Shown here: positions 9,144 through 20,182 of the stretch, in pieces
Numbering within the stretch: the first letter of the stretch is position 1
How the letters are laid out: every line of letters begins with the position of its first letter
NCBI RefSeq assembly: GCF_004208515.1
Contig: NZ_SGIM01000004.1
Span: 62,001-126,000, forward strand
Length of the DNA: 64,000 nt
Reading direction: 5' to 3'
Source: Acinetobacter halotolerans
GTDB taxonomy: Bacteria > Pseudomonadota > Gammaproteobacteria > Pseudomonadales > Moraxellaceae
Notes under the pieces: model-generated
The model's input: the letters and a program-made list of their open reading frames with translations, nothing else
Databases searched by the model: none
Told to the model about the DNA's origin: nothing
Translations under genes and position numbers: made by a program

Positions 9144-9218
9144 TCTAGAATGATATGCGGCTAATTTCGATTTTCATATATAGATGCAGTACCACGCAAG
9201 CAGTAATTTAAAAGATAA

Positions 9219-10418
<1,200 letters not shown>

Positions 10419-10498
10419 CAGCAAAGTTTAGTAGATGTACAGCGATGAGAGAATTCATCAAAATATTAAAAAAATTAATGGGATACAAGTAATAGCCA

Positions 10499-10524
10499 GT
10501 CTTCTTTCTCTTTTTAAAGAAGAC
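10499..10524 (+). terminator. Possible stem-loop between pobA and areC
   Basis: A 9-bp perfect inverted repeat (10499-10507 with 10516-10524) with a T-rich loop. No T run follows, so it may be a weak terminator or an RNA-stability element. No sigma-54 type -24/-12 signature was found in this 160-bp gap. Confidence 0.35.
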
Positions 10525-10579
10525 CAGATGATATTAAACAATGAAGCAGATGGATTGCTTCTTTATAAAGGACTACATT

Positions 10580-12025
10580 ATGAGTTTAGAGCAGCGTTTT
10601 AATCAACAATTCATCAATGGACAGTGGTTAAAAGGTTCATCTGATAAAATTGTAACGAATACAAATCCGTATAGTCATCAACATATTGATGATATTCAAG
10701 GGGCAAATCAACACGATGTTGATGCAGCATATCAAGCCGCGCAATCTGCATTTAAATCGTGGCAAAAAACCACAGTGAGCGAACGTCAAGCCTTGATTGA
10801 ACGTATTATTACGGTGATTAAACAACATCGTGATTCTCTTATTGATTGGTTAATTAATGAAGCAGGTAGCTCACGTCTTAAAGCCAATATTGAAGTTGAT
10901 GCTGCGCTGGCAATTTCTCAAGCATCTTTAAAATATGCGAATGCGGTAAATGAGGTAATTGATTTAAAACCTGCTCATGATGGGCAAGTCAGCCAGGTAT
11001 TTCATAAAGCTTTAGGTGTAATTACAGTCATAAGTCCTTGGAATTTTCCTTTCCACTTGAGTATGCGCTCGGTGATTCCTGCAATCATTTTGGGTAATAC
11101 GGTTGTGTTGAAACCTGCAAGTGATACCCCCGTGACAGGTGGATTGATCATTGCCAAAATCTTTGAATTGGCTAATGCACCTGAGGGGGTGTTGAATGTG
11201 ATTGTAGGTGCGGGTAGTGAAATTGGTGACTACGTGGTTGAGCACGACGCAAGCAAGTTTATTTCCTTTACGGGTTCGACGCAGGTCGGCAAACGTGTTG
11301 CTGAAAAAGCGATGTCTGCAAGATTGATTAAACGAGTTGGCTTGGAACTTGGTGGTAATGCCCCGTTAGTGATTTTAGATGACGCTGATTTAGACCTTGC
11401 AGTGAATCTGACGGTGATGGGACGTTTCTTACATCAAGGGCAGATTTGTATGAGTACCAATCGTGTCATTGTTGATGAAAAGATTTACGATCAATATCTC
11501 GAAAAGTTACGTCCTGCTTTAGCAAACATTAAAGTCGGAGACCCATCTAATGAAGATACTTTAGTTGGGCCAATTATCAACAAGCAGCAAACGGACAGTC
11601 TCCGTCGTATTATTCAGCGGGCGCAGAATGAAGGAGCATCGTTGTTCTTTGACGGTGGAATAGATGGGAATTTAGTTGGACCACATGTATTTATTAATGT
11701 CGAACCAGATTTTGCTGTGGCGAAAGAAGAAAGTTTTGGGCCGGTTCTGCCAATTTTAAAAGCACGTGATGAAGCACATGCGCTTGAACTTGCCAATGAC
11801 ACTGAATTCGGCTTATCGAGTGCAGTGTGTACTTCAAACCACGAACGTGGTGTGAAATTTGCGCTTGGTATTGAGGCAGGCATGTCACATATCAATGAAA
11901 TTTCAGTTGCCGATAATCCTGTTGCACCTTTTGGGGGAGAAAAGAATTCGGGTTTGGGGCGCTTTAATGACCAATGGATTGTTGAGGAATATACGACAAC
12001 ACATTGGGTTACGGCACAAAAATAG
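10580..12025 (+). CDS. areC: NAD-dependent benzaldehyde dehydrogenase
   Basis: A 481-residue aldehyde dehydrogenase that should oxidise benzaldehydes to benzoates. It has the catalytic Glu in Leu-Glu-Leu-Gly-Gly-Asn-Ala-Pro near residue 255, the catalytic Cys in Gly-Gln-Ile-Cys-Met-Ser near 290, and the Phe-Thr-Gly-Ser-Thr cofactor loop near 230. The start at 10580 is set by an AAAGGA site upstream; the open frame extends 39 bases further without a ribosome site. It is named areC because an alcohol dehydrogenase matching AreB follows, the areC-areB order known from Acinetobacter benzyl-alcohol catabolism. Hydroxylated products feed into pobA. Another aromatic aldehyde specificity (such as vanillin) is possible. 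Confidence 0.75.
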   Translation: MSLEQRFNQQFINGQWLKGSSDKIVTNTNPYSHQHIDDIQGANQHDVDAAYQAAQSAFKSWQKTTVSERQALIERIITVIKQHRDSLIDWLINEAGSSRLKANIEVDAALAISQASLKYANAVNEVIDLKPAHDGQVSQVFHKALGVITVISPWNFPFHLSMRSVIPAIILGNTVVLKPASDTPVTGGLIIAKIFELANAPEGVLNVIVGAGSEIGDYVVEHDASKFISFTGSTQVGKRVAEKAMSARLIKRVGLELGGNAPLVILDDADLDLAVNLTVMGRFLHQGQICMSTNRVIVDEKIYDQYLEKLRPALANIKVGDPSNEDTLVGPIINKQQTDSLRRIIQRAQNEGASLFFDGGIDGNLVGPHVFINVEPDFAVAKEESFGPVLPILKARDEAHALELANDTEFGLSSAVCTSNHERGVKFALGIEAGMSHINEISVADNPVAPFGGEKNSGLGRFNDQWIVEEYTTTHWVTAQK

Positions 12026-12176
12026 GGCTTGGTCTTTGATTAAGCTGGGATACATTTAGTTTTAGATGTTTCTTGCTTGGATTTAATACCCCTTATTTTT
12101 AGGAAGATTAAACGAATGGAAGTATGGATAAGGTATTTTTTTTATAAAAATATAATCACATACAGGATGTTTGGAT

Positions 12177-13292
12177 ATGACAAATTTTATTGATATTACC
12201 GCAGCAGTGACGCAATGTAAGGGTGCAGATTTTGAACTCAAACAACTTCAAATTCGTGAGCCTCAAGACGATGAAGTGTTAGTTAAAATCGTAGCAACGG
12301 GTATGTGCCATACCGATTTAATTGTTAGAGATCAATATTATCCTGTCCCTTTGCCAGCCGTATTAGGGCATGAAGGATCAGGGATTGTGGAAGCGATTGG
12401 CTCCAATGTGAAAGATTTGGCAATCGGTGATCATGTGGTTCTTAGTTTCGGACATTGTGGGATTTGCAAACAATGTGCCAGTGGTAACCCCGCTTATTGT
12501 CAGGACTTTTTTGGTCGAAACTTTGGTGGCACTGATCCTGAAGGTAATTCAGCAATTTGTACACATGATCACCATAAAGTACACGATCATTTTTTTGCCC
12601 AGTCTTCATTTGCAACCTATGCAATCAGTCGTGAAAATAATGCAGTCAAAGTGACTAAAGATGTACCGTTGGAATTACTAGGTCCTTTGGGCTGTGGTAT
12701 ACAAACAGGTGCAGGTGCAGTCATGAATGCACTTGGCGTTAGACCTGCCAGCAGCTTTGTGACATGGGGGGCAGGTGCTGTTGGGTTAAGTGCTTTGCTA
12801 GCTGCAAAAGTGTGTGGTGCAACTACTATTATCGCTGTTGATATTGTGGAATCTCGTTTAACCCTTGCAAAAGAGCTAGGGGCCACACATGTGATTAATA
12901 GTAAAGTTCAAGACCCTATTGAAGCAATTAAGGAAATTACGCAGGGTGGTGTTCAATTTGCACTAGAATCTACAGGTCGTCCTGAAATTGTCAAACAAGG
13001 CATCGATGCGCTTGGAATTCTTGGCAAAATTGCAATTGTTGGTGCGCCGCCATTAGGGGTAACTGCCGCATTTGATGTAAATGATTTACTGATTGGTGGT
13101 AAATCAATCGTAGGCGTTGTAGAAGGAAATAGTGTTGCTAAACGATTTATTCCCGAACTGGTGTCATTGTATCAGCAAGGTAAATTTCCATTTGATAAAC
13201 TGATCAAATTCTATGAGTTTAAAGATATTAATCAGGCTGCAATCGATAGCCAGCAAGGTATAACACTTAAGCCCATTTTAAAGATTGGTTAA
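12177..13292 (+). CDS. areB: Zinc-dependent benzyl alcohol dehydrogenase
   Basis: A 371-residue medium-chain alcohol dehydrogenase. Catalytic zinc ligands Cys-His-Thr-Asp (near 44) and Gly-His-Glu-Gly (near 66), four structural-zinc cysteines in Cys-Gly-Ile-Cys-x2-Cys-x7-Cys (near 95-110), and a Rossmann segment near 200 are all present. The Gly-Arg-Asn-Phe-Gly-Gly-Thr insertion after the cysteines resembles aryl-alcohol dehydrogenases (AreB, XylB). It oxidises benzyl alcohols to benzaldehydes for AreC. The start at 12177 has AGGA 9 bases upstream; a TTG at 12171 is disfavoured. Unlike the described areCBA operon, no areA esterase follows; the next gene is convergent hcaG. Confidence 0.82.
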   Translation: MTNFIDITAAVTQCKGADFELKQLQIREPQDDEVLVKIVATGMCHTDLIVRDQYYPVPLPAVLGHEGSGIVEAIGSNVKDLAIGDHVVLSFGHCGICKQCASGNPAYCQDFFGRNFGGTDPEGNSAICTHDHHKVHDHFFAQSSFATYAISRENNAVKVTKDVPLELLGPLGCGIQTGAGAVMNALGVRPASSFVTWGAGAVGLSALLAAKVCGATTIIAVDIVESRLTLAKELGATHVINSKVQDPIEAIKEITQGGVQFALESTGRPEIVKQGIDALGILGKIAIVGAPPLGVTAAFDVNDLLIGGKSIVGVVEGNSVAKRFIPELVSLYQQGKFPFDKLIKFYEFKDINQAAIDSQQGITLKPILKIG

Positions 13293-13364
13293 TCCATTTG
13301 AATGTCATGTCAGATAGGATGTGACCTTTTTTAAGATACTTAAGCAATATGGTTAGCGTTAGCT

Positions 13365-13393
13365 AAAAGCCCTGATTGTACACCAGAGCTTTT
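13365..13393. terminator. Possible bidirectional hairpin between areB and hcaG
   Basis: AAAAGC-CCTG pairs with CAGA-GCTTTT (one internal mismatch) between the convergent stop codons, with A/T-rich flanks on both sides. It is a plausible but imperfect terminator for both operons. Confidence 0.45.
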
Positions 13394-13424
13394 ATTGATT
13401 TTATTCACGAGTAATCGCAATTTA

Positions 13425-15176
13425 TTATTTACAGCTAAAGTTTTCGGCTTTTTCGCTATCGCCTTGACCATTGTAACGGGCGATTAGTGGATAAGGACAA
13501 AGTGGTCGGGTTCGATCTAGCGCCCAGTCTTGCGGAAGTTCAGTATTCACTTGACCACTTGGGTTACCTGTGCCGCGTGCAGTGGCAATGATTTTGTCAG
13601 GTACTTGTCCATATTCGACCCAATTAACTAAAGCAGTCAATGCATCAAATTGGTCGGTGGCAATGCCATCACGGGTATGGTTCATGCCCGGAACTCTAAA
13701 GAAACGTGCAAATTCAGGTGCTGTACCTTTTGCATCATTTTCATAGCGTTGGAGTAGTTGATCGTACCAGTTCTGCGTGTCATCTACAGAGAAAACGCCG
13801 TCTGCTGTGCCTTGCACCACAATCATTTTTCCACCGTGATTACGGAGTTTATCTAGATTCAATTCATCGGGTGGCATCATGAATGACATCGAACTTTCAG
13901 TGTACACCTCATTGATTGCCGATAGTTTTGGATAGTCGGTATCGAAGTTAAAATTAAAGGCAAATTGTCTAGAGTTTTTCACCACAGTTGGATCTGGTGG
14001 AACCTGAAAAATAATACCGACGGCAACAGGGTCACGTGCTGTTCCCACTGAAGATTCGAATTTCCAACTTGCCCAGTTACTGCCGACTAAACCCGGGTCG
14101 AAAGGCTGAGTTGCATAAAGTGCTTCTCCAGCAGAGTTTACCGGACCACGGTAAATGTTGGCTAATACATCAATTTGTTCGGTACTTAAACAAGTACCAT
14201 CTCTTGTGCTTAAGCAAACGGGTACATGTTGGTGAATATCAAAAGCCCTACGGCAAGCCTCGACATCTTGAACCAGTCCATCTGCAACACCGTCTAAGGC
14301 ATCGCATCGATCTAAAATCGCTTTTGCTAATACTTTACGCTCTGAAAGCGTAAGAGCGGTACTTAGGTCATTTTCATCTGTTGCGACACGACGGAGTTGC
14401 TGCGCTGTGTAGAGTTGAGCCGCGGCTGCACGAGGTAAATGAAAACCTGGTGTACTTGCTAAAATTCCATCATATTGATCGCCTAAACGGGTGGCAGCAA
14501 TCATGGCGTGGCGACCACCGTTAGAGGTGCCGCCTGCATAGGAGCGGTCTGGTAATTTACCATATGCTGTTTTAATTAGATTTTTTGCCATCGGCGTGAG
14601 TTTGGTAATCGCACCATAACCATAGTTGATTCTGGCTTCAGGGTCTAAACCAAACATTGGATTTTGGGAAGCATTATGTCCAGCGTCGGATGAAATAACC
14701 GCAAAACCGTCATGCAGGGCATTGGTGAGTGGACCGCCGCTACCGACCTGACCCGTTGCAGGCACAAGATTACCATCACTTCCACCATTACCTTGATAGA
14801 GAAAACGACCGTTCCAATCAACAGGTAAGCGCATTTCAAAACCAATTTGATAGGTTTGCCCATCGACAGGGCTTACACGTTGATCTATATAACCTTTGAC
14901 TAAACAATGTGCGCGAATTGGTTTGTTGGCGACAGTCAATGTGCCTGCTTTTTGAAGGGTGGAGGAGCTAATGACAGTATTGTTGTATTGAAATCCAAGT
15001 AAGTCTGAACAGCTTCCTGTCAGTTTTGCACCCACAGCAGCAGACAACTGAGGAGGTTTTGTTGTTGAAGGAACCGCTGTGTCCTCACGATCACTTCCAC
15101 AGCCTGCCAAAGCGCCAAGTATGGCAAGCACTAAAGTTGAGTGAGTCAAAATTTGTTTATTGTTGGAATAATTCAT
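13425..15176 (-). CDS. hcaG: Tannase/feruloyl esterase-family hydroxycinnamate ester hydrolase (lipoprotein)
   Basis: A 583-residue tannase/feruloyl-esterase-family hydrolase. A lipoprotein signal peptide ends in Leu-Ala-Gly-Cys near residue 26, so the enzyme should be anchored outside the inner membrane. The nucleophile lies in Gly-Gly-Thr-Ser-Asn-Gly-Gly-Arg near residue 218, and a late Gly-Met-Asn-His-Thr motif near 493 supplies the His. As last gene of hcaABCDEFG it matches HcaG, which in Acinetobacter releases hydroxycinnamates from esters such as chlorogenate so they can enter the pathway. An AAGGAT site lies 10 bases before the start. The order hcaA to hcaG with short gaps indicates one leftward operon. 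Confidence 0.88.
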   Translation of the reverse strand: MNYSNNKQILTHSTLVLAILGALAGCGSDREDTAVPSTTKPPQLSAAVGAKLTGSCSDLLGFQYNNTVISSSTLQKAGTLTVANKPIRAHCLVKGYIDQRVSPVDGQTYQIGFEMRLPVDWNGRFLYQGNGGSDGNLVPATGQVGSGGPLTNALHDGFAVISSDAGHNASQNPMFGLDPEARINYGYGAITKLTPMAKNLIKTAYGKLPDRSYAGGTSNGGRHAMIAATRLGDQYDGILASTPGFHLPRAAAAQLYTAQQLRRVATDENDLSTALTLSERKVLAKAILDRCDALDGVADGLVQDVEACRRAFDIHQHVPVCLSTRDGTCLSTEQIDVLANIYRGPVNSAGEALYATQPFDPGLVGSNWASWKFESSVGTARDPVAVGIIFQVPPDPTVVKNSRQFAFNFNFDTDYPKLSAINEVYTESSMSFMMPPDELNLDKLRNHGGKMIVVQGTADGVFSVDDTQNWYDQLLQRYENDAKGTAPEFARFFRVPGMNHTRDGIATDQFDALTALVNWVEYGQVPDKIIATARGTGNPSGQVNTELPQDWALDRTRPLCPYPLIARYNGQGDSEKAENFSCK

Positions 15177-15208
15177 TGATTCATATCCTTATTGAATGAA
15201 TTTCGTAA

Positions 15209-15598
15209 TTAATCTAAAACCAGAAAATTAGCGGTGCTTCGAGCAATCATTTTGTTGTTTTGCCAAGCTTCACTTTCGAGATTCAGTACGGTTTTGCCTT
15301 GTTTAATAAAACGGCATTTTGTAATGACTTCACCTACAGCACAGGGTCTTAAAAAATCCATAGTTAAGTTGATAGTGGTGGCGGGTTTACGGTCATTGGC
15401 AAGATATGCGAAAAGTCCCATCACATCGTCAAGCATGGCGCAGATCATGCCGCCTTCAACGGTGCCGCGTGGATTTGTAAAGCTTTCTAGCGCCGTATAA
15501 TAAATGGTGAGTTCAGTGTTTTTTTCATTCCAATGGAGATTATGTCCACCTAAATGGTGATGGATGGGGGGTAAATTTTCTAAAAATTTTTGATCCAT
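15209..15598 (-). CDS. hcaF: PaaI-like hotdog thioesterase
   Basis: A 129-residue single hotdog-fold protein with the PaaI-type signature Gly-Thr-Val-Glu-Gly-Gly-Met-x2-Ala-Met-Leu-Asp-Asp near residues 44-56. These enzymes hydrolyse acyl- or aryl-CoA thioesters. It sits between hcaG and hcaE, the hcaF position. A likely role is release of stalled hydroxycinnamoyl-CoA or of CoA itself; the substrate is not known from sequence. Confidence 0.85.
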   Translation of the reverse strand: MDQKFLENLPPIHHHLGGHNLHWNEKNTELTIYYTALESFTNPRGTVEGGMICAMLDDVMGLFAYLANDRKPATTINLTMDFLRPCAVGEVITKCRFIKQGKTVLNLESEAWQNNKMIARSTANFLVLD

Positions 15599-15666
15599 AA
15601 TTAAAAACTCTTATTTTGAATAAGAAAGAGGCTCTATAAAAAATATAAAACCCCCATGGCTGTGAA

Positions 15667-16917
15667 TTATTTGAACTTCCATGTGTAATCAATGTTGATA
15701 CGGGTTTCATTTGCAGGTTTGATGTTGGCAGTAGAGAGCATGTTATTGTCATAAATGGCATAGCGCGCGCGAAGCCCTAAATTTTTTAACCAGCCACTTT
15801 GAACGGTGTAGCCTAAATCAAAGTCTGTTTCGCGTTCTTTTAGATTGGTTCCACCTAAGTTGGGTGCATAAATATTGTGACCTGTGGTGTAACGGGTCAT
15901 AAAACGTAAGCCTGGAACATAATCTTTGAAGTCATATTCATAGCGAAAGCTATAGGCTTTTTCTTTTGGGTTTAAAAACTCGCCCGGCCATGTATCAATG
16001 AGTAGCCCGGTTTCACCTCCAGTCAAATATGGAAATGCGGTATCGCCGTGATGCTGAAAGGTTCCAAAAATAAATTTGTGGTTTTGATGTTTAAGTTCGA
16101 AATGTGCATGATAAAGATCATTATCGACTAAACCAGCTTTTGCCTGTCCATCATCGCGACTGCGGTAATAGCGTAATTGTGAACTAAGATTGGTGGCATC
16201 ATTAATTTGATATTGATGTAAGGCTCCGAACATCACTTGGTTATAAAGATCGTCAACATCCATATAAAAAGCGGTGAGTTTGAGTGCAGGGTTAAACTGA
16301 TAATTTCCCCCTAAATAATATAGACCGTCAGTTTCAGCACTTTTAAATCGTCCATTTACCCCTGAAATTTTCATTTTTTCATGATTAGTGGAATCACGAT
16401 GGTTGACGCGATTAATGTAAGCTGCTTGTAAGTCAAAATCTTGAAGGTCTTTGGATTCAATTGAGAGACCACGGTAGGTCTGTGGTAATAAACGGGCAGG
16501 TGAGGCAACTAGAACAGGGTTCATCGGTTTTAAGGTACCGACTTTAAGTTCAGTTTGGCTCATTTTAGCTTTTGCTGTGACACCAATTTGTCCGTAAGAG
16601 TTTGCGGGTTCATTAGTGACCGTATTCCTCAGTAAATTTCCTGTACCTGCATGTTCGGCATCGGCATCAAGTTTGAAGCCTGCTGTTGCAAGAATATCTA
16701 GCCCAAAACCAATCGCTCCCTCGGTGTAGCCCGAGTTTGCTTTGAGAATAAAGCCTTGTGTCCAATCTTTTGCTGCGGGGTATCTCGACTCTTCTTGATA
16801 GTCACGATCGAAATAAAAGTTTCGTGCGGTTAGTTCTACTGAACTGTTATCAATGAAGTTGCCTGCATAGACTGAACTGGTGAGCATTAAGGTAGAGTAG
16901 ATCCATAATTTCGACAT
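15667..16917 (-). CDS. hcaE: OprD-family outer-membrane porin for hydroxycinnamates
   Basis: A 416-residue OprD-type porin: signal peptide ending Val-Tyr-Ala near residue 18, then the family's N-terminal Ser-Val-Glu-Leu-x-Ala-Arg-Asn-Phe-Tyr-x-x-Arg-Asp strand, repeated amphipathic strands, and a C-terminal Tyr-Thr-Trp-Lys-Phe ending. The start at 16917 is preferred because AGGAAG lies 7 bases upstream; the frame opens 36 bases earlier without one. OprD relatives admit aromatic acids and other small carboxylates. Its place in the hca operon supports uptake of hydroxycinnamates or their esters. Confidence 0.88.
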   Translation of the reverse strand: MSKLWIYSTLMLTSSVYAGNFIDNSSVELTARNFYFDRDYQEESRYPAAKDWTQGFILKANSGYTEGAIGFGLDILATAGFKLDADAEHAGTGNLLRNTVTNEPANSYGQIGVTAKAKMSQTELKVGTLKPMNPVLVASPARLLPQTYRGLSIESKDLQDFDLQAAYINRVNHRDSTNHEKMKISGVNGRFKSAETDGLYYLGGNYQFNPALKLTAFYMDVDDLYNQVMFGALHQYQINDATNLSSQLRYYRSRDDGQAKAGLVDNDLYHAHFELKHQNHKFIFGTFQHHGDTAFPYLTGGETGLLIDTWPGEFLNPKEKAYSFRYEYDFKDYVPGLRFMTRYTTGHNIYAPNLGGTNLKERETDFDLGYTVQSGWLKNLGLRARYAIYDNNMLSTANIKPANETRINIDYTWKFK

Positions 16918-16999
16918 GGTATTTCTTCCTGAAAATAGTATTGTTGTTTTCAAAACAGACTTGATTGTTCTGTCTGCCTTGTTTCGCTTCTAAATCGAA

Positions 17000-18139
17000 T
17001 TATTTTCCGAGCAGCTTTCGAGCCACGATTTCTTTCATAATCTCGTTGGTTCCCCCATAAATTTTTTGTACCCGCGCATCCACAAAAAAGCGTGAAATCG
17101 AATATTCCTGCATATAACCGTAGCCACCAAAAAGCTGAAGTAATTGATCAATCACGTCACATTGGACGTCTGTGATAAAGCATTTCAATGCGGCAACTTG
17201 AGTGACGCTTAACTGGTGTTGTTGATAAAGCGCCGCACATTGATCTACAAAGGCTTGTGCGGCTTTTGCTTTGATGTGTGCATTTGCGAGCACAAAACGT
17301 GTGTTTTGCATTTGACTTAAAGGCTTCCCGAAAGCTTTACGCTCTAATACGTAGTCTTTGGTCAGTTCGATGGCACCTAAAATTGACCCTAAAGCCATCA
17401 TGGAAATACTCAAACGTTCGCGAGGTAACTCTTGCATTAAATAAGCAAAGCCTTGTCCTTCTTCCCCCAGACGCTGAGTTGCAGGCACACAAACATCATC
17501 AAAAAATAGTTCGGCTGTATCTTGGGCATGCAGCCCGATTTTTTGTAAAGAGCGGCCTTTTTTTACACCGTCTAAAGCAGCATCCACTAAAAAAATCGAA
17601 ATACCTTTTGCTTTGGCTTGAGGGGCGGTTTTTGCTACCAGAACGATCAGATCGGCATGTAACCCATTTGAGATAAACGTTTTAGAACCATGAATACGGT
17701 AGTGATCATTTTCCAAAATGGCTTGAGTACGTATCGCTTGTAAATCTGAACCAGCGTTCGCTTCGGTCATGGCAATAGCAGTGACGACTTCACCTGTCAC
17801 CATTTTCGGTAGCCAATAACGTTTTTGTTCTTCGGTTCCAATATTTTGTAGGTAAGGAGAGACCAGCTCATTTTGCCCGCCAATGGCAACTGCCAAAGAT
17901 GCAAAGCCTGCTTGAGCAGTTTCTTGAACCAGCATGAGAGAGTAATGAACAGGAGCGCCGTAACCACCATATTCCTCGGGTACATCGACGCATAAAAAGC
18001 CATTTTCCCCAAGACGAAGCCATAGATCACGTGGGATAAGGCCATCGTGTTCCCATTGTTCATAATACGGAGCAACCTGTTCTTTTAAGAACCTGCGATA
18101 GCTGTCCCGAAAGAGTTCAAATTCTGTATCGTGTGGCAT
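17000..18139 (-). CDS. hcaD: Acyl-CoA dehydrogenase acting on phenylpropanoyl-CoAs
   Basis: A 379-residue acyl-CoA dehydrogenase with the FAD-binding Ala-Met-Thr-Glu-Ala-Asn-Ala-Gly-Ser-Asp block near residue 125 and the catalytic-base region ending Ile-Tyr-Gly-Gly-Thr-Asn-Glu-Ile-Met-Lys-Glu at the C-terminus. In the hca pathway this enzyme is thought to introduce the side-chain double bond into saturated phenylpropanoyl-CoAs so they join the hydroxycinnamoyl-CoA route. AAGG lies 6-7 bases before the ATG at 18139; the frame opens 21 bases further upstream. Confidence 0.87.
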   Translation of the reverse strand: MPHDTEFELFRDSYRRFLKEQVAPYYEQWEHDGLIPRDLWLRLGENGFLCVDVPEEYGGYGAPVHYSLMLVQETAQAGFASLAVAIGGQNELVSPYLQNIGTEEQKRYWLPKMVTGEVVTAIAMTEANAGSDLQAIRTQAILENDHYRIHGSKTFISNGLHADLIVLVAKTAPQAKAKGISIFLVDAALDGVKKGRSLQKIGLHAQDTAELFFDDVCVPATQRLGEEGQGFAYLMQELPRERLSISMMALGSILGAIELTKDYVLERKAFGKPLSQMQNTRFVLANAHIKAKAAQAFVDQCAALYQQHQLSVTQVAALKCFITDVQCDVIDQLLQLFGGYGYMQEYSISRFFVDARVQKIYGGTNEIMKEIVARKLLGK

Positions 18140-18214
18140 GCTGAACCTTTTTTTAGGCAAAAGTGAGGCTAAGGCCCAAACCGAAGTTCGAGCTTCCTTT
18201 TTTATTTCAATTGC

Positions 18215-20092
18215 TTATTGCTTTAAGGTGGGTACCCGAATAATCAGCGGGTTTTCGACCTGTTTTTGATAAAGCTCATCAATTAAAGCAGCACGACGTT
18301 TTGTAATATTGCTTTGATTGAGGTTACCTTTATCGGTTACTTCGCCTGCATCGAGTTGAGGTGGCTCGGTCATTAAATAAAGCATTGAGACTGTATTTGA
18401 ACTACCAGTCGCATCTTTATTAAAAGTTGTTAAAAATTGGCGGAACAATTGCTGGACTTTCGGATGCTGTAGTATCTCTGCTGGAGAATGTTCGCTCAGC
18501 TTAAGACCAGCTTGTTGAGCACAAGCATCTAGTTTTGGAAAAATCAAAAAACCAACAGCATTTAGGTTTGAACCTGTAATACAAACATCTTGAATCAGTA
18601 AATTACCTTGAATGAGCACTTTGTTGCGTAGTGTGCCGACATTGACGAAAGTGCCTGTATTGAGTTTAAAGTCTTCGGCAATTCTTCCGTCGTACATTAG
18701 GCCTTTAGTTGGATCATTGACATCGACTAAACGAACTGCATCGCCCGTATGGAAAAAGCCTTCATCATCAAACACAGTGCTTTGCTGATCTGCTTTTAAG
18801 CGCCAATAGCCTTTCATAACGTGTTTGCCACGAACACAAAACTCAAGTTTGTCACCACATGGAACTAGCTTAATTTCGCATCCAGGAGCAGGGTAACCAA
18901 TAAAGCCAGCCATTACGCGTGGACCAGTGGTAAAAGCACAAGAGGGAGCAGTTTCGGTCATACCCAATCCGCTCATGATGCGAATTTTTTCTCCGCAATG
19001 TTGTTGAGCAATTTTATCGAGTCTGTTCCAGCCCGCTTCGGAAAGCGCTGCACCTGCAAAGAATAGAATTTTAACTCTAGCAAAAAAGCGGTCTCTTAAT
19101 TCTTCATCTTTTTCTAACGCTTCGGTGAGTTCTTCCCAACCTTTGGGCACATTTAAATAAACGGTTGGAGAAATTTCTTTGAGATTACGAATAGTTTCGT
19201 CAAATTTTCCTGCAACGGGTTTGCCATCATCAATGTAAATGGTACCGCCGTTATAGAGTGCAATTCCGACATTGTGACTGCCGCCAAATGTGTGGTGCCA
19301 AGACAGCCAGTCGAGTAGGACAGGTGGCGTTTCTTCAAACTCAGGGAAAGTCTGTAATAGCATTTGCTGATTAACACACAACATTAAATGCGTGGTCGGT
19401 ACAGCTTTAGGGAGTTTGGTTGAACCTGATGTAAATAAGAATTTGGCAATCTGGTTTTCATCAAGGCTTTGATAAAACTCTTGAACATTTGAAACTGGTG
19501 TATCTAACAGCGATTGAAAAGATGTGCAGATCTGATCGCCCACAATCCCTTTATTGGTCACCACTTCAATGTCAGGTGTAATACATGCCTGAATCGCTTT
19601 GGCAAAAGCTTGTCCATCGCTGGCATAGACCATACCCGGTGTCAGCACTTCAAACACATGTTTGAGTTTGCCAAAGTCTTGAGAAATCAGAGAGTAGGCG
19701 GGTGAAATAGCAGAGAAAGGCACACCTGCCAACATGGCAGCCATAGACAGTGTTAAATGTTCAAGATCATTACCACTTAAAATAACGAGTGGTCTTTCTT
19801 GGCTTAACTTACGTTCATGTAATGCCTGAGCAATGTGCCATGCACGTTGTAAAACTTCTGCATAACTCAGTTTGACCCATTCACCTTGAGCATTGCGTTT
19901 TGCTGCAAAAATATGGTCTGGTTTGGTTTGTGCAAAATGAATTAACCGATCTGTCAGTTTTTGTGGATATGGTTTTAATTGCTCTTTTGGGCTGATATAG
20001 AGCGTGTCATCTTTATGGTGATAATGAATATCATGTTGCCCTAATTTTACGAACCGTTCGCGGTCTTGTGATTGAGTGGCATTCATTTGCAT
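18215..20092 (-). CDS. hcaC: Hydroxycinnamate:CoA ligase (AMP-forming)
   Basis: A 625-residue adenylate-forming enzyme. The P-loop Leu-Phe-Thr-Ser-Gly-Ser-Thr-Lys-Leu-Pro-Lys is near residue 215, and a Tyr-Asp-Gly-Arg-Ile-Ala-Glu-Asp-Phe-Lys hinge is near 475. It activates hydroxycinnamates such as ferulate, coumarate and caffeate as CoA thioesters for HcaA. The length and the unusual Ala-Glu-Asp-Phe-Lys hinge match the feruloyl-CoA synthetase branch. The start at 20092 has GGAG 8 bases upstream. It lies between hcaB and hcaD as in Acinetobacter baylyi. Confidence 0.9.
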   Translation of the reverse strand: MQMNATQSQDRERFVKLGQHDIHYHHKDDTLYISPKEQLKPYPQKLTDRLIHFAQTKPDHIFAAKRNAQGEWVKLSYAEVLQRAWHIAQALHERKLSQERPLVILSGNDLEHLTLSMAAMLAGVPFSAISPAYSLISQDFGKLKHVFEVLTPGMVYASDGQAFAKAIQACITPDIEVVTNKGIVGDQICTSFQSLLDTPVSNVQEFYQSLDENQIAKFLFTSGSTKLPKAVPTTHLMLCVNQQMLLQTFPEFEETPPVLLDWLSWHHTFGGSHNVGIALYNGGTIYIDDGKPVAGKFDETIRNLKEISPTVYLNVPKGWEELTEALEKDEELRDRFFARVKILFFAGAALSEAGWNRLDKIAQQHCGEKIRIMSGLGMTETAPSCAFTTGPRVMAGFIGYPAPGCEIKLVPCGDKLEFCVRGKHVMKGYWRLKADQQSTVFDDEGFFHTGDAVRLVDVNDPTKGLMYDGRIAEDFKLNTGTFVNVGTLRNKVLIQGNLLIQDVCITGSNLNAVGFLIFPKLDACAQQAGLKLSEHSPAEILQHPKVQQLFRQFLTTFNKDATGSSNTVSMLYLMTEPPQLDAGEVTDKGNLNQSNITKRRAALIDELYQKQVENPLIIRVPTLKQ

Positions 20093-20182
20093 TTCTTTCA
20101 CTCCATGGCAAGCGCATCACTGCGCCTTATTTTTTGCATCATGCAATTTTTATTTAATATGTCGTTTTCCGCATTAGTCCGA

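Noticed and set aside
10419..10579. Sigma-54 promoter for areC, as expected for AreR control
   Set aside because: No GG-N10-GC -24/-12 pair found in the gap.
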